NCBI GenBank assembly: GCA_963816435.1
Contig: CAWFKS010000013.1
Span: 62,001-126,000 of the forward strand
DNA length: 64,000 bases
From: CAWFKS01 sp963816435
Lineage (GTDB): Bacteria; Pseudomonadota; Alphaproteobacteria; Rhizobiales; Rhizobiaceae
Reading direction: 5' to 3'
The notes under the pieces were generated by a model, which was not told the origin of the DNA, made no database searches, and was given only the letters and a program-made list of their open reading frames with translations. Positions 1-8,297 of the stretch are shown piece by piece. A program made the position numbers and the translations under genes. Each line of letters starts with the position of its first letter. Within the stretch, counting starts at the first letter, position 1.

Positions 1-110
1 GCATCTACGATCCCGTTTGCGCCGTCGACCGCGGCCACCGCCGGACGTTCCCGAACGCCTGCGAAGCCGAAGCCGCCGGCTACAGGATCACCCATCCAGG
101 CAAGTGTTGA
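1..110 (+). CDS. Kazal-type protease inhibitor domain protein (3' end only)
   Basis: Only the last 35 codons are present; the reading frame begins at base 3 and ends with TGA at 108-110. The translation contains PVCAVDRGHRRTFPNACEAE followed by AGY and a terminal HPGKC. This matches the C-terminal half of a Kazal domain, where the PVC, NAC and PGKC cysteines form disulfides, so the protein would act outside the cytoplasm. Kazal domains inhibit serine proteases in animals; in bacteria these small secreted proteins have no settled role. The N-terminus and any signal peptide lie outside the window. Confidence 0.7.
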   Translation, partial: IYDPVCAVDRGHRRTFPNACEAEAAGYRITHPGKC

Positions 111-126
111 GCGAAATCCTTGGCGA

Positions 127-1125
127 TCAGGCGGCCTGGCCGAGGCCCTTGTGGACTTCGGCCAGTATCTCGAACGAGCGAACGCGCGCCGAATGGTCGA
201 ACATCTGGCCGGTCGCCATGAGCTCGTCGGCGCCCGTGCGTTCGACGAAGGCTTCGAGCTTGTCGCGCACGGTCTGCGGTGACCCGATGATGGCGGCCGA
301 CAGCGTGTGGTCGAGCATGGCGCGGGCCGCCGGGTCGAGCGTCTCCAGGTAGTTCTCCACCGGCCGCGGCAGCGGGCCCGGCCGGCCGGTCCTGAGGCTG
401 ACGAAGGACTGCTGCTGCGACGATGCGAGGAACCGCGCCTCCGCGTCCGTTTCCGCCGCGATCACGCCGACGCCAAGCATCACGTACGGCTTGTCGAGCC
501 GCTGCGACGGCTGGAAGCGCTCGCGATAGACCGCGATCGCGCGGTCGAGCTCGGCCGGCGCGAAATGCGAGGCGAAGGCATAGGGCAGGCCGAGCATGGC
601 GGCGAGCTGCGCGCCGAACAGGCTGGAGCCGAGTATCCAGATCGGCACCTCCAGGCCCTCGCCGGGAATGGCGTGTACGCGCTGGCCGGAGCCCGGCGGC
701 GCGAAATAGTTGATCAGTTCGACCACGTCGTTGGGGAATTCCTCCGCACCGTGGCTGTCGCGCAGCAGGGCGCGCATGGTCAGCGGGTCGGTGCCGGGCG
801 CCCGGCCGAGCCCGAGGTCGATGCGGCCGGGATAGAGCGTGGCCAGCGTGCCGAACTGTTCGGCGACAACCAGCGGCGCATGGTTGGGCAGCATGATGCC
901 GCCGGCGCCGACGCGGATCGTCGAAGTGCCGCCGGCCACGTGGCCGATGACGACCGCGGTGGCCGCGCTGGCGATGCCCGGCATGTTGTGGTGTTCGGCC
1001 AGCCAGTAGCGCGTGTAGCCGAGCCTTTCAGCGTTGCGGGCGAGGTCGAGCGTATTGGCGAGCGCCTGGGCGGCGTCGCCGCCTTCCACGATAGGCGAGA
1101 GGTCGAGGATGGAAAGCTGTGTCAT
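127..1125 (-). CDS. LLM-class flavin-dependent oxidoreductase (luciferase family group 1)
   Basis: This 332-residue protein begins MTQLSILDLSPIVEGG and carries the AEHHNMPGIASAAT segment typical of the MsnO8-like 'luciferase family oxidoreductase, group 1'. Members have a TIM-barrel fold and use reduced FMN to oxidise small, mostly unknown substrates. The ATG at 1125 overlaps the stop of the upstream gene (1122-1195 side) as ATGA, so the two LLM genes are probably translationally coupled. A longer open frame runs upstream of this ATG without a stop, but it only shadows the neighbouring gene. Substrate unknown. Confidence 0.9.
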   Translation of the reverse strand: MTQLSILDLSPIVEGGDAAQALANTLDLARNAERLGYTRYWLAEHHNMPGIASAATAVVIGHVAGGTSTIRVGAGGIMLPNHAPLVVAEQFGTLATLYPGRIDLGLGRAPGTDPLTMRALLRDSHGAEEFPNDVVELINYFAPPGSGQRVHAIPGEGLEVPIWILGSSLFGAQLAAMLGLPYAFASHFAPAELDRAIAVYRERFQPSQRLDKPYVMLGVGVIAAETDAEARFLASSQQQSFVSLRTGRPGPLPRPVENYLETLDPAARAMLDHTLSAAIIGSPQTVRDKLEAFVERTGADELMATGQMFDHSARVRSFEILAEVHKGLGQAA

Positions 1126-2195
1126 GCAGTCTTCATAGGCTCCGCGCTTGCCGTATCCAACCGGGTCCCGACGGCTTTTCTCACCGCCGGCGCGACCTTC
1201 GTGCCGTAGAGTTCGATCGCCTTCAGCATCTTGTCGTGCGGGATGATGCCGATCGCCATCTGCAGCAGGAACCGGTCGTTGCCGAAAATCTCGTGACTGG
1301 CGAGGATCTTGTCGGTGACCTCGGAGGGGTCGCCGACGAACAATGCGCCCTCCGGCTTGCGCGCGGCGTCGAAATGGGCGCGGCTCGTCGGCCCCCAGCC
1401 GCGCTCGCGGCCGATCCGGTTCATCACCTCCGCCTGCGGCAGGTAGAAATCGTCGGCCGCCTGCCTGGTCGTCTCGCCGACGAAGCCGTGGACGTTGAGC
1501 GAGGTCTTGAGCTTCGCCGGGTCGTGCCCGGCCTTTTCGGCCGCCTGCCGGTAGAGCTGGAAGAACGGCGCGAAGCGCGCCGGCTCGCCGCCGATGATGG
1601 CGAGCGCCAGCGGCAATCCGAGAGTCGCCGCGCGTACCACCGATTGCGGCGTGCCGCCGACGGCGATCCAGATCGGCAGCTCGCGATCGGGACGCGGATA
1701 GACGCCGCGCCCGGCGATGTGCTGCGTGTGCCGTCCGCCGGGCCAGTCGATGTGCTCGGCCTCGCGCAGCTTCAGCAGCAGTTCGAGCTTTTCCGAAAAC
1801 AGCGTGTCGTAGTCCTCGAGCGCATGGCCGAACAGTGGGAAGGATTCGATGAAGGAGCCGCGCCCGGCCATGATCTCGGCGCGCCCGCCCGACAGGAGGT
1901 CGAGCGTGGCGTATTGCTGGAAGACGCGGATCGGGTCGTCCGAGGACAGCACGGTGACCGCGCTGGTGAGCTTGATGTTTTTCGTGCGAGAGGCGGCCGC
2001 CGCCAGCACCATCGCCGGCGCGGTGACGGCGTAGTCGGGCCGGTGGTGCTCGCCGAGCCCGAAGACGTCGAGCCCGACCTGGTCGGCAAGCTCGATTTCC
2101 TCGACGAGGTTCTTCAGCCGCTCCGCCGGGCCGACCTCGCGGCCGGAGTGCGGATCGGTGCCGACGTCGCCGAACGTGTAGAGACCGAGTTCCAT
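1122..2195 (-). CDS. LLM-class flavin-dependent oxidoreductase
   Basis: This 357-residue luciferase-like monooxygenase starts MELGLYTFGDVGTDP. It has GLGEHHRPDYAVTAPA (about residues 47-62), ILSSDDPIRVFQQYATLD-type strand-loop features and the PIWIAVGGTPQSVVRAA segment expected of bacterial LLM enzymes. I chose the internal ATG at 2195 over the frame start at 2222 because the family starts at MELGLY and the extra nine residues are not family-like. It is first of a two-gene unit and overlaps the second LLM gene by 4 bp. The pair may form a two-component or heterodimeric flavin enzyme; this is inferred from coupling alone. Confidence 0.9.
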   Translation of the reverse strand: MELGLYTFGDVGTDPHSGREVGPAERLKNLVEEIELADQVGLDVFGLGEHHRPDYAVTAPAMVLAAAASRTKNIKLTSAVTVLSSDDPIRVFQQYATLDLLSGGRAEIMAGRGSFIESFPLFGHALEDYDTLFSEKLELLLKLREAEHIDWPGGRHTQHIAGRGVYPRPDRELPIWIAVGGTPQSVVRAATLGLPLALAIIGGEPARFAPFFQLYRQAAEKAGHDPAKLKTSLNVHGFVGETTRQAADDFYLPQAEVMNRIGRERGWGPTSRAHFDAARKPEGALFVGDPSEVTDKILASHEIFGNDRFLLQMAIGIIPHDKMLKAIELYGTKVAPAVRKAVGTRLDTASAEPMKTA

Positions 2196-2304
2196 GGCGA
2201 AATCCCTGCTGCAGCATCGCAATTAGGAAAGCCGCGTGGATCGCGCCAGAGTGGAAGTGTGAACAGCCTGTGCTCAGGCCCCGCGCGGCAAGGTATCGGG
2301 GCCG

Positions 2305-2814
2305 CTACTCCGACAGCACCAGCGACCAGTAGCGCCGCCCGTCGCTGCCCTTCGCCGAGGCCAGCCCGAACTTGGAAAAGCGCGGATCGAGCATGTTGCG
2401 GCGATGGCCGGGCGAGTTCATCCAGGTCTCGAACAGGCCGTCGAGTCCCCAGCGCCCGTAGGCGATGTTCTCGGCGGCAGCCGTTTGCATGTCGATCCTG
2501 TGCATGCGGCTGGCGAAGTCGCGGCCGCGCCCGGTCGTGTGCTCCATCAGACCCGCGGCGGCCATGTAGCCGGCCTGCCGTTCGGCCGCCTTCTCCAGCG
2601 TCGAATCGGGCCTCAAGGGCTTGAGGTCGTGCTCGCGCCTGATCGCGGCGAGCCGGCTCGTCGCCGAGGCGGATGCCCCGGAGGCGTCGCTCGGCGCGAG
2701 GTCGAACAGCGAGGTGAGCTGGCAGCCGGCAAGCAGCAGCGCCACCGCGAGCGGGGCGACCAGCCGGACAACAATATGGGCGAGGGAACTGGAAGGTCTC
2801 GAAACCGCGATCAT
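2305..2814 (-). CDS. CAP/SCP-domain lipoprotein (YkwD-like)
   Basis: The 169-residue product has a hydrophobic N-terminal segment ending in a lipobox (LLAGC, cysteine near residue 31), so it is probably a lipoprotein. The remainder is a CAP domain: a His in HDLKPL, an ENIAYGRWG segment and the C-terminal NSPGHRRNMLDPRFSKFG motif. Bacterial CAP proteins are common in Rhizobiales envelopes, but their biochemical activity is mostly unknown. The ATG at 2814 is the first start that places the signal peptide correctly. It lies just downstream of rmuC on the same strand. Confidence 0.85.
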   Translation of the reverse strand: MIAVSRPSSSLAHIVVRLVAPLAVALLLAGCQLTSLFDLAPSDASGASASATSRLAAIRREHDLKPLRPDSTLEKAAERQAGYMAAAGLMEHTTGRGRDFASRMHRIDMQTAAAENIAYGRWGLDGLFETWMNSPGHRRNMLDPRFSKFGLASAKGSDGRRYWSLVLSE

Positions 2815-2870
2815 GGACCAACCCGATCGGCGAAGATCGTGGCGGTTCCGGGGCACGGCGGCAGGCCCGT

Positions 2871-4133
2871 TCACTCTTCCTCGACGACACGCAGCCGCAG
2901 CCGTCCGCCGGCGTCCGCCGCGCGGCTCCCGTCCGCCACTTTGCCGTCCGGCCGCTCGCCGTAGCCTTCGCCCTGCTCGGACTGCCCGAATTCCAGCGCC
3001 TCGATCTTCTCGCCGCGCTTGGTCACCTTCTCGGTCGAGGTGAGGATCTGGTCGATATCGCGGCTTGCCTGGCCGAAATGCGTCTGCAGCTTGCGCACGC
3101 GCTCGTCGAGCCGCCGCACGTCGTCCATCAGCCGCACCACTTCGCCCTGGATCAGATGCGCCTGCTCGCGCATGTTGGCGTCCTTCAGCACCGCCTGGAT
3201 CACCTGGATCGACAGCATCAGCAGCGACGGCGAGACGATGACGATGCGCGCCCGGTGCGCCTTCTGCACCAGCGCCTCGAAGTTCTCGTGGATCTCGGCG
3301 AAGATCGATTCCGACGGCACGAACATGAACGCCGTGTCCTGCGTCTCGCCCTGGATCAGGTATTTCTCCGAGATCGCCTTGATGTGCACCTCGACGTCGC
3401 GGCGGAACGCCTGCGCGGCCGCCTTCTGGGCCTCGGGACTTTCCTTCTCTCCGGCGGCGCGGATGGCATTCCACGATTCCAGCGGGAATTTCGCGTCGAT
3501 CACCAGGTGCGGCGAGTCATTTGGCATCCTGATCACGCAGTCGGGCCGGTTGCCGTTCGACAGCGTCGCCTGGAATTCGTAGGCGCCGTGCGGCAGGCCG
3601 TCGGCGACGATCGCCTCCATGCGCGACTGGCCGAAGGCGCCGCGCGTCTGCTTGTTGGACAGGATCTGCTGCAGCTGCACGACCTGCCCGGCGAGCGACT
3701 GGATGTTGTTTTGCGCCGTGTCGATGACGGCCAGCCGCTCCTGCAGCTTGGCCAGGTTTTCGTGCGTCGACTTGGTCTGCTCCGAGATCGACTGGCCGAG
3801 CCTGGACGTCATGCCGTCGAGCCGATCGCCGATCGACTTCGTCAGTTCGGCCTGTCGCGTGCCGAACACTTCGGCGATCGCGCCCATGCGGCCCTGCATC
3901 TCTGCCTGCGCGCGGGTGATCTCGGCCATGCGCGCCTCCGCTTCGCGCGCGTGCCGGGCGGCGTCTTCCGCTGCCGCCGAGCGGACGCGCGCCGCCCGCC
4001 ACAGCGCCCATGCGAGACCCGCGAACAGCACGACGAGCAGGGCGCCACCGACGGCGAGCACATGGCCGAAGGTGACCGTGGTCGCGCCGAGCTGGCCGAG
4101 CGGCAGCGACAGGAGGGAGCTTGCATTGTCCAT
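2871..4133 (-). CDS. rmuC: DNA recombination protein RmuC homologue
   Basis: The 420-residue protein has an N-terminal membrane anchor (about residues 15-40), a long charged coiled coil to about residue 135, and the RmuC nuclease-like domain with RPDCVIRMPN, LVIDAKFPLE and TQDTAFMFVPSESI. RmuC limits inversions at short inverted repeats in E. coli. The start at 4133 (MDNASS) is preferred over the open frame reaching 4181 because it directly precedes the anchor. It is divergent from def with about 100 bp between them, the usual arrangement in Rhizobiales. Confidence 0.93.
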   Translation of the reverse strand: MDNASSLLSLPLGQLGATTVTFGHVLAVGGALLVVLFAGLAWALWRAARVRSAAAEDAARHAREAEARMAEITRAQAEMQGRMGAIAEVFGTRQAELTKSIGDRLDGMTSRLGQSISEQTKSTHENLAKLQERLAVIDTAQNNIQSLAGQVVQLQQILSNKQTRGAFGQSRMEAIVADGLPHGAYEFQATLSNGNRPDCVIRMPNDSPHLVIDAKFPLESWNAIRAAGEKESPEAQKAAAQAFRRDVEVHIKAISEKYLIQGETQDTAFMFVPSESIFAEIHENFEALVQKAHRARIVIVSPSLLMLSIQVIQAVLKDANMREQAHLIQGEVVRLMDDVRRLDERVRKLQTHFGQASRDIDQILTSTEKVTKRGEKIEALEFGQSEQGEGYGERPDGKVADGSRAADAGGRLRLRVVEEE

Positions 4134-4237
4134 GATCGGCGAGCCTACACGATTCGCCGGGCAGGCATAAGACCAAAACAAGAACGTTCACCGCCGTTCA
4201 CGTTGACGCCGGCAAGCCGACACATTACCTGAAAACC

Positions 4238-4768
4238 ATGAGCATCCGGCCCCTCGTCATCCTTCCAGATCCCATCCTGCGTCAGGTCTCCAGGCCCGTG
4301 GAGCGCATCGACGACCAGTTGCGCGGCTTCGCCGACGACATGCTGGCGACGATGTACGATGCGCCCGGCATCGGGCTTGCCGCCATCCAGGTCGGCGAGC
4401 CGCTGAGGATGCTGGTCATCGACCTGTCTCACGACGACGAACCGAAGGCGCCCCACGTCTTCGTCAATCCCGAGATCGTCTCCCGCTCCGACGCACCGAA
4501 CGTCCACGAGGAGGGGTGCCTGTCGATCCCCGACTACTACGCCGAGGTCGAGCGGCCGGCCGCCGTCACCGTGAAGTATCAGGACCTCGAAGGCCACGAG
4601 CAGGTGATGGAAGCCGACGGCATGATGGCCACCTGCCTGCAGCACGAGATCGACCATCTGAACGGCGTGCTGTTCATCGACCATATCTCGCGGCTGAAGC
4701 GCGACATGGTGGTCAAGAAGTTCCGCAAGCTCGCCCGCGACAACGCGCCGAAGCGCATGGTCGGCTGA
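4238..4768 (+). CDS. def: Peptide deformylase
   Basis: At 176 residues this is a normal-length type I deformylase. All three active-site motifs are intact: GIGLAA, EGCLSIP (metal-binding Cys) and QHEIDHL (two metal-binding His and the catalytic Glu). It removes the N-formyl group from nascent proteins in the cytoplasm. In related genomes def is directly followed by fmt; here a toxin-antitoxin pair sits between them. Confidence 0.97.
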   Translation: MSIRPLVILPDPILRQVSRPVERIDDQLRGFADDMLATMYDAPGIGLAAIQVGEPLRMLVIDLSHDDEPKAPHVFVNPEIVSRSDAPNVHEEGCLSIPDYYAEVERPAAVTVKYQDLEGHEQVMEADGMMATCLQHEIDHLNGVLFIDHISRLKRDMVVKKFRKLARDNAPKRMVG

Positions 4769-4810
4769 CGCGCGCGCTCGCGCCCGGGCGGATTGCCGCG
4801 CGGCGGCGGC

Positions 4811-4831
4811 CTTGATATCATTGATATCAAG
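4811..4831. promoter_or_regulatory. Perfect palindrome, likely autoregulatory operator of the TA pair
   Basis: Arms of 10 bp, CTTGATATCA and TGATATCAAG, are separated by a single T and end a few bases before the antitoxin start. Such AT-rich palindromes upstream of ribbon-helix-helix antitoxins are usually bound by the antitoxin or the antitoxin-toxin complex. The site stands out sharply from its GC-rich surroundings. Confidence 0.75.
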
Positions 4832-4845
4832 CCATGGAGGCGCTG

Positions 4846-5136
4846 ATGGGCGACCTTTTGATCAGGAACATTCCGGAAAACGTCAAGCGTGAGATCGAGC
4901 GCGCGGCGCGCCGCGACGGGCGCAGCCTGTCGGACACCGCAATCGGTCTGCTGCAGAGATCGCTGGTCGACAGTCCGGCCGACAATGAACGCTTCGTCTC
5001 CGCATGGGATGAACTGCGACCGCTGTTGTATGACGGGAACGCGGAAGAGGCGGACGAATTCGCCCGGATCATGGAAGAGGTGGAGGCCGAAGGTAAACGC
5101 GATTTCGGCAGACCGGTGCCAGAGCCCGACGAATGA
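4846..5136 (+). CDS. Ribbon-helix-helix antitoxin (FitA/VapB-like)
   Basis: A 96-residue protein beginning MGDLLIRNIPENVKREIERA, the arc-like ribbon-helix-helix pattern of FitA-type antitoxins, followed by an acidic C-terminal half (residues about 55-90) of the kind that wraps the toxin. I chose the second ATG (4846), which has GGAGG five bases upstream, over the ATG at 4834, which lies against the palindrome. The stop overlaps the toxin start as ATGA, implying coupled translation. It should neutralise the PIN toxin and repress the pair through the palindrome at 4811-4831. Confidence 0.88.
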   Translation: MGDLLIRNIPENVKREIERAARRDGRSLSDTAIGLLQRSLVDSPADNERFVSAWDELRPLLYDGNAEEADEFARIMEEVEAEGKRDFGRPVPEPDE

Positions 5137-5555
5137 TCGTGCTCGACACGAACATCGTGTCCGAGCTGGAAAAGCCGCGGCCGTCCGCGACAGTGGAGCG
5201 CTGGTTCGCCACCGTCGCCGCGCAGGAAATGCGGTTGTGCGGGCCCGTGGTCATGGAGCAGGCATACGGTGCCGAGCGCCACTTCCTCAGAACCGGTTCG
5301 ACCCGCTATCAGGATATCCTGCAACGAACAGTGAGAGCATTTTCCGGGCGGATGCTCGCCTTCGATGGCGAGGCGCCGGCGGTCGCCGGGCGAATCCGCG
5401 CCTCGCGCGACCGCATCGGCCGGCCGATCAGCATCGGTGACGCCATGATCGCCGCGGTCTGCCTGGTCCACGGCGCCACGCTGGCAACGCGCAACGTCCG
5501 CGACTTCGACGGGCTTGACCTGAACCTCGTGAACCCGTTTGAACCTGTGGACTGA
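5133..5555 (+). CDS. PIN-domain toxin (VapC/FitB-like ribonuclease)
   Basis: This 140-residue PIN-domain protein has the expected acidic residues: Asp in MIVLDTNIVSE, Glu in the VVMEQAYGAE region, Asp in SIGDAMIAA and Asp near ATRNVRDFDGL. VapC/FitB toxins are Mg-dependent RNases, often cleaving tRNA or rRNA. It starts inside the antitoxin stop codon (4 bp overlap). The pair interrupts the def-fmt neighbourhood and is probably an acquired module. Confidence 0.9.
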   Translation: MIVLDTNIVSELEKPRPSATVERWFATVAAQEMRLCGPVVMEQAYGAERHFLRTGSTRYQDILQRTVRAFSGRMLAFDGEAPAVAGRIRASRDRIGRPISIGDAMIAAVCLVHGATLATRNVRDFDGLDLNLVNPFEPVD

Positions 5556-5621
5556 ACGAGGCGCACCGAACTTCTGCCGGAGTCGGCCAACGTCTCATCA
5601 CTCTCACAGGACTGGCGGCTG

Positions 5622-6557
5622 ATGACCCTTCGCATCGTCTTCATGGGAACCCCGGATTTCTCCGTGCCGACGCTGCGCGCGCTGGCGGAAGCCGGGCACC
5701 AGATCGCCGCCGTCTACACGCAGCCGCCGCGCCCGGCGGGCCGTCGCGGGCTGGAACTGACGAAGTCGCCGGTCCACCGCGCCGCGGAGGAACTCGGCCT
5801 GGAAGTGCACACTCCGACTTCGCTGAAGGATGAGGGTGAGCAGGCGCGTTTCGCCGCACTCGGAGCCGACCTCGCCGTGGTCGTCGCCTACGGACTGATT
5901 CTGCCGCGGCCGGTGCTGGAGGCGCCGCGTCTCGGCTGCGTCAACGGCCATGCCTCGCTGCTGCCGCGCTGGCGCGGCGCAGCGCCCATCCAGCGCGCCG
6001 TCATGGCCGGCGACACCGAAACCGGCATCTGCGTCATGCGCATGGAGGCGGGCCTCGACACCGGCCCGGTCGGCCTGGTCCACAAGATGCCGATCGGGCC
6101 CGACACGACTGCAGGCGAGCTGCACGACGCGCTGGCCGAACTCTGCGCGCGCGCGATGGTCGAGGCGCTGGACAGTCTCGATGCCGGAGTGCTCGAATTC
6201 ACGCCCCAGCCGGCGGACGGCATCACCTACGCGAGCAAGATCGACAAGGCGGAGGCGCGCGTCGACTGGGCGTTGCCGGCGCAGACCGTCCACGACCGCA
6301 TCCGCGGTCTGTCGCCGTTCCCTGGCGCATGGTGCGAGGTGGTAGCCGGCGGCAGGACCGAGCGTCTCAAGCTGCTGCGCTCGACGCTGGCCGAAGGTGC
6401 GGGGGCTGCCGGCGAACTGCTCGATGCGTCGGGCGAAATTGCGTGCGGGGAGGGCGCCGTGCGGCTTCTGGAAGTGCAGCGCGCTGGCGGCAAGCCGGCC
6501 TCGGCGGCCGACTTCGTGCGCGGCGCCCGGCTTTCGGTGGGCGACCGGCTGCTCTAA
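5622..6557 (+). CDS. fmt: Methionyl-tRNA formyltransferase
   Basis: The 311-residue protein has the formyltransferase N-terminal domain (GTPDFSVPTLRALAEAGH at the start, then NGHASLLPRWRGAAPIQRAV with the folate/catalytic region) and a C-terminal OB-like domain with ASKIDKAEARVDW. It formylates initiator Met-tRNA using 10-formyltetrahydrofolate and works with def. Length and motifs are typical and the frame is intact. Confidence 0.97.
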   Translation: MTLRIVFMGTPDFSVPTLRALAEAGHQIAAVYTQPPRPAGRRGLELTKSPVHRAAEELGLEVHTPTSLKDEGEQARFAALGADLAVVVAYGLILPRPVLEAPRLGCVNGHASLLPRWRGAAPIQRAVMAGDTETGICVMRMEAGLDTGPVGLVHKMPIGPDTTAGELHDALAELCARAMVEALDSLDAGVLEFTPQPADGITYASKIDKAEARVDWALPAQTVHDRIRGLSPFPGAWCEVVAGGRTERLKLLRSTLAEGAGAAGELLDASGEIACGEGAVRLLEVQRAGGKPASAADFVRGARLSVGDRLL

Positions 6558-6614
6558 GTTCTTGTTTTCGCGCAATTCCGGGCGGTGGCGGTTCTCGCTT
6601 TTCCTGGAATTGCT

Positions 6615-8141
6615 CTAGTCCGTCAGCGCCGGCCCGGCGGGCTTTTGCACGAGGAACAGCCGGTAGGTTGCGAGCGTGTCGCCGCCCACGGTCCTGTCGA
6701 TCGGCTTCAGTTCCAACGCATCCGGAAAGTGCTCGTCGAGCCGCGGCTGCCAGAACCGGTCGGCGCGGATCACCAGCAGCGCCGGCCATTTCAGATCGGA
6801 GGCCGACACGGGCGGCAGAAACCCGTAGCGGCGGCGCTGGTCGATCTGCACGGCCGGCAGGCGGTCGGCGCCGAAGCGGCGATTTCCGTAATAGTCGAGA
6901 TAGCCGGTCAGGCCGTAATCATCGAGCGTCGCCAGGAAATGGGCGCCGTTCTGCCGCGCAACCCTCTCGATGCCGGCCCGCAGGTCGGGCCAGCCGTGCA
7001 TCTGCTCCACCGGATCGCCCGGCACCCGGATGGCGAAGATCGCGGCATGGATGAAGACCAGCGCCATCAGCGCACCGGCGAAAGGTGCGGACCAGCGCTT
7101 GAGCAGCCGCACCACGCTCCGCGCTTTGCTGCCGGCCGGCCGCACTTGGTGCATGGCCCAGGCGCTGGCGAGCATCAGCGGCGGCACGGCGGGCACCGTC
7201 CAGTTGCCCCAGACCCGCGCATGAAACGTGTGAACGATGAAATAGGCGATCATCGGCAGCGCGGTGACCGTCAGCAGCGTGAATTCGGGCCGTCTCGCCC
7301 ATTCGTGTCGCCGCCGCAGCACCGCCCACAGCGCGATCACGCCCATGACGAAAAGACCGGGCGACAGCAGCCCCACCTGGTCGGCGAGGAATTCGGGCAG
7401 GTTGCTGAAAACCGCCAGCGGCCCCTGCTCGCTGGTGACGACACGCCCGAACTGCTTTCCGAAGGTCAGCCATTCGTGGCGGTAGTTCCACACGACGTTC
7501 GGCGCGAAGATCGCCAGCGCCAGCGCTCCGCCGGCCCACAGCTGCCATGACCTGAGCCACGGCCTGAGTTCGCGGTGCATGAGAACCCAGATGACGATGC
7601 CCGCGCCGAGGAAGAGCTGCGTGTATTTCGACAGGAGCCCAAGTCCGGCGAACAGGCCGAAGGCCAGCCACCATGCGCCGCGGCCTGATTTCAGCAGTTC
7701 CGCCGCACTCCAGATGGCGAGCGTCCACAACAGCACCGAGGGTGCGTCCGGCGTGGTGATGAAAAGGCTGCCGGTGACCACCGGCGCGAGGTTTCCCCAG
7801 ACCACGCCCGCCGCCGCCACGCGACGGTCCTCGAACAGGACGATGCCGGTGCGGTAGAGCGCGGCCGACAGGACCAGCGTCGCCAGAACCGACCAAAGCC
7901 GCACGCCGATCTCGCCGCCGCCGGCAATCGCAATGCCGGCGCGGATCCACGCAGCCACCACCGGCGGATGGTCGAAATAGCCCCATGAAAGATGCTGCGA
8001 CCACAGCCAGTAATAGGCTTCGTCGCGCACCAGCCCCGTCGAGGCCGCGACCGCCAGCTTGACGGCGGTGAGTCCCAGCACGAACAGCGTCAGGCCCGTC
8101 GGGCGCGTCCAGAACGGCGCTCGTGCGACTGCGGTGTTCAT
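6615..8141 (-). CDS. Glycosyltransferase family 39, ArnT-like membrane protein
   Basis: A 508-residue polytopic protein with many hydrophobic segments. Near residue 40 it has DEAYYWLWSQHLSWGYFDHP, the acidic first-loop motif of ArnT/PMT-type glycosyltransferases that use polyprenyl-phosphate sugars in the periplasm. The start at 8141 (MNTAVARAPF) gives a normal N-terminus; the frame stays open to 8186. The acceptor may be lipid A or another envelope glycan, which cannot be told from sequence. It is convergent with fmt and separates fmt from truA. Confidence 0.85.
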   Translation of the reverse strand: MNTAVARAPFWTRPTGLTLFVLGLTAVKLAVAASTGLVRDEAYYWLWSQHLSWGYFDHPPVVAAWIRAGIAIAGGGEIGVRLWSVLATLVLSAALYRTGIVLFEDRRVAAAGVVWGNLAPVVTGSLFITTPDAPSVLLWTLAIWSAAELLKSGRGAWWLAFGLFAGLGLLSKYTQLFLGAGIVIWVLMHRELRPWLRSWQLWAGGALALAIFAPNVVWNYRHEWLTFGKQFGRVVTSEQGPLAVFSNLPEFLADQVGLLSPGLFVMGVIALWAVLRRRHEWARRPEFTLLTVTALPMIAYFIVHTFHARVWGNWTVPAVPPLMLASAWAMHQVRPAGSKARSVVRLLKRWSAPFAGALMALVFIHAAIFAIRVPGDPVEQMHGWPDLRAGIERVARQNGAHFLATLDDYGLTGYLDYYGNRRFGADRLPAVQIDQRRRYGFLPPVSASDLKWPALLVIRADRFWQPRLDEHFPDALELKPIDRTVGGDTLATYRLFLVQKPAGPALTD

Positions 8142-8297
8142 TTCGAGAAACGCTCCGGTGCGGCTGGCGGTCCGGTGGAATGGCAACCCGCCGGGCCAAA
8201 GTCAAATGCGCTTGCGACTGGACAGCGGACCGCGCCTTTCCTAGAGCCGGTCGGCAGGGCCATTGCCGGCCCGGCCTTTTCACCCGCGAGGAGTTCC

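Noticed and set aside
127..2217. A single 696-codon open frame antisense across both LLM genes
   Set aside because: Only its last 332 codons match a family; the upstream part is a GC-rich shadow of the second LLM gene with no family resemblance.
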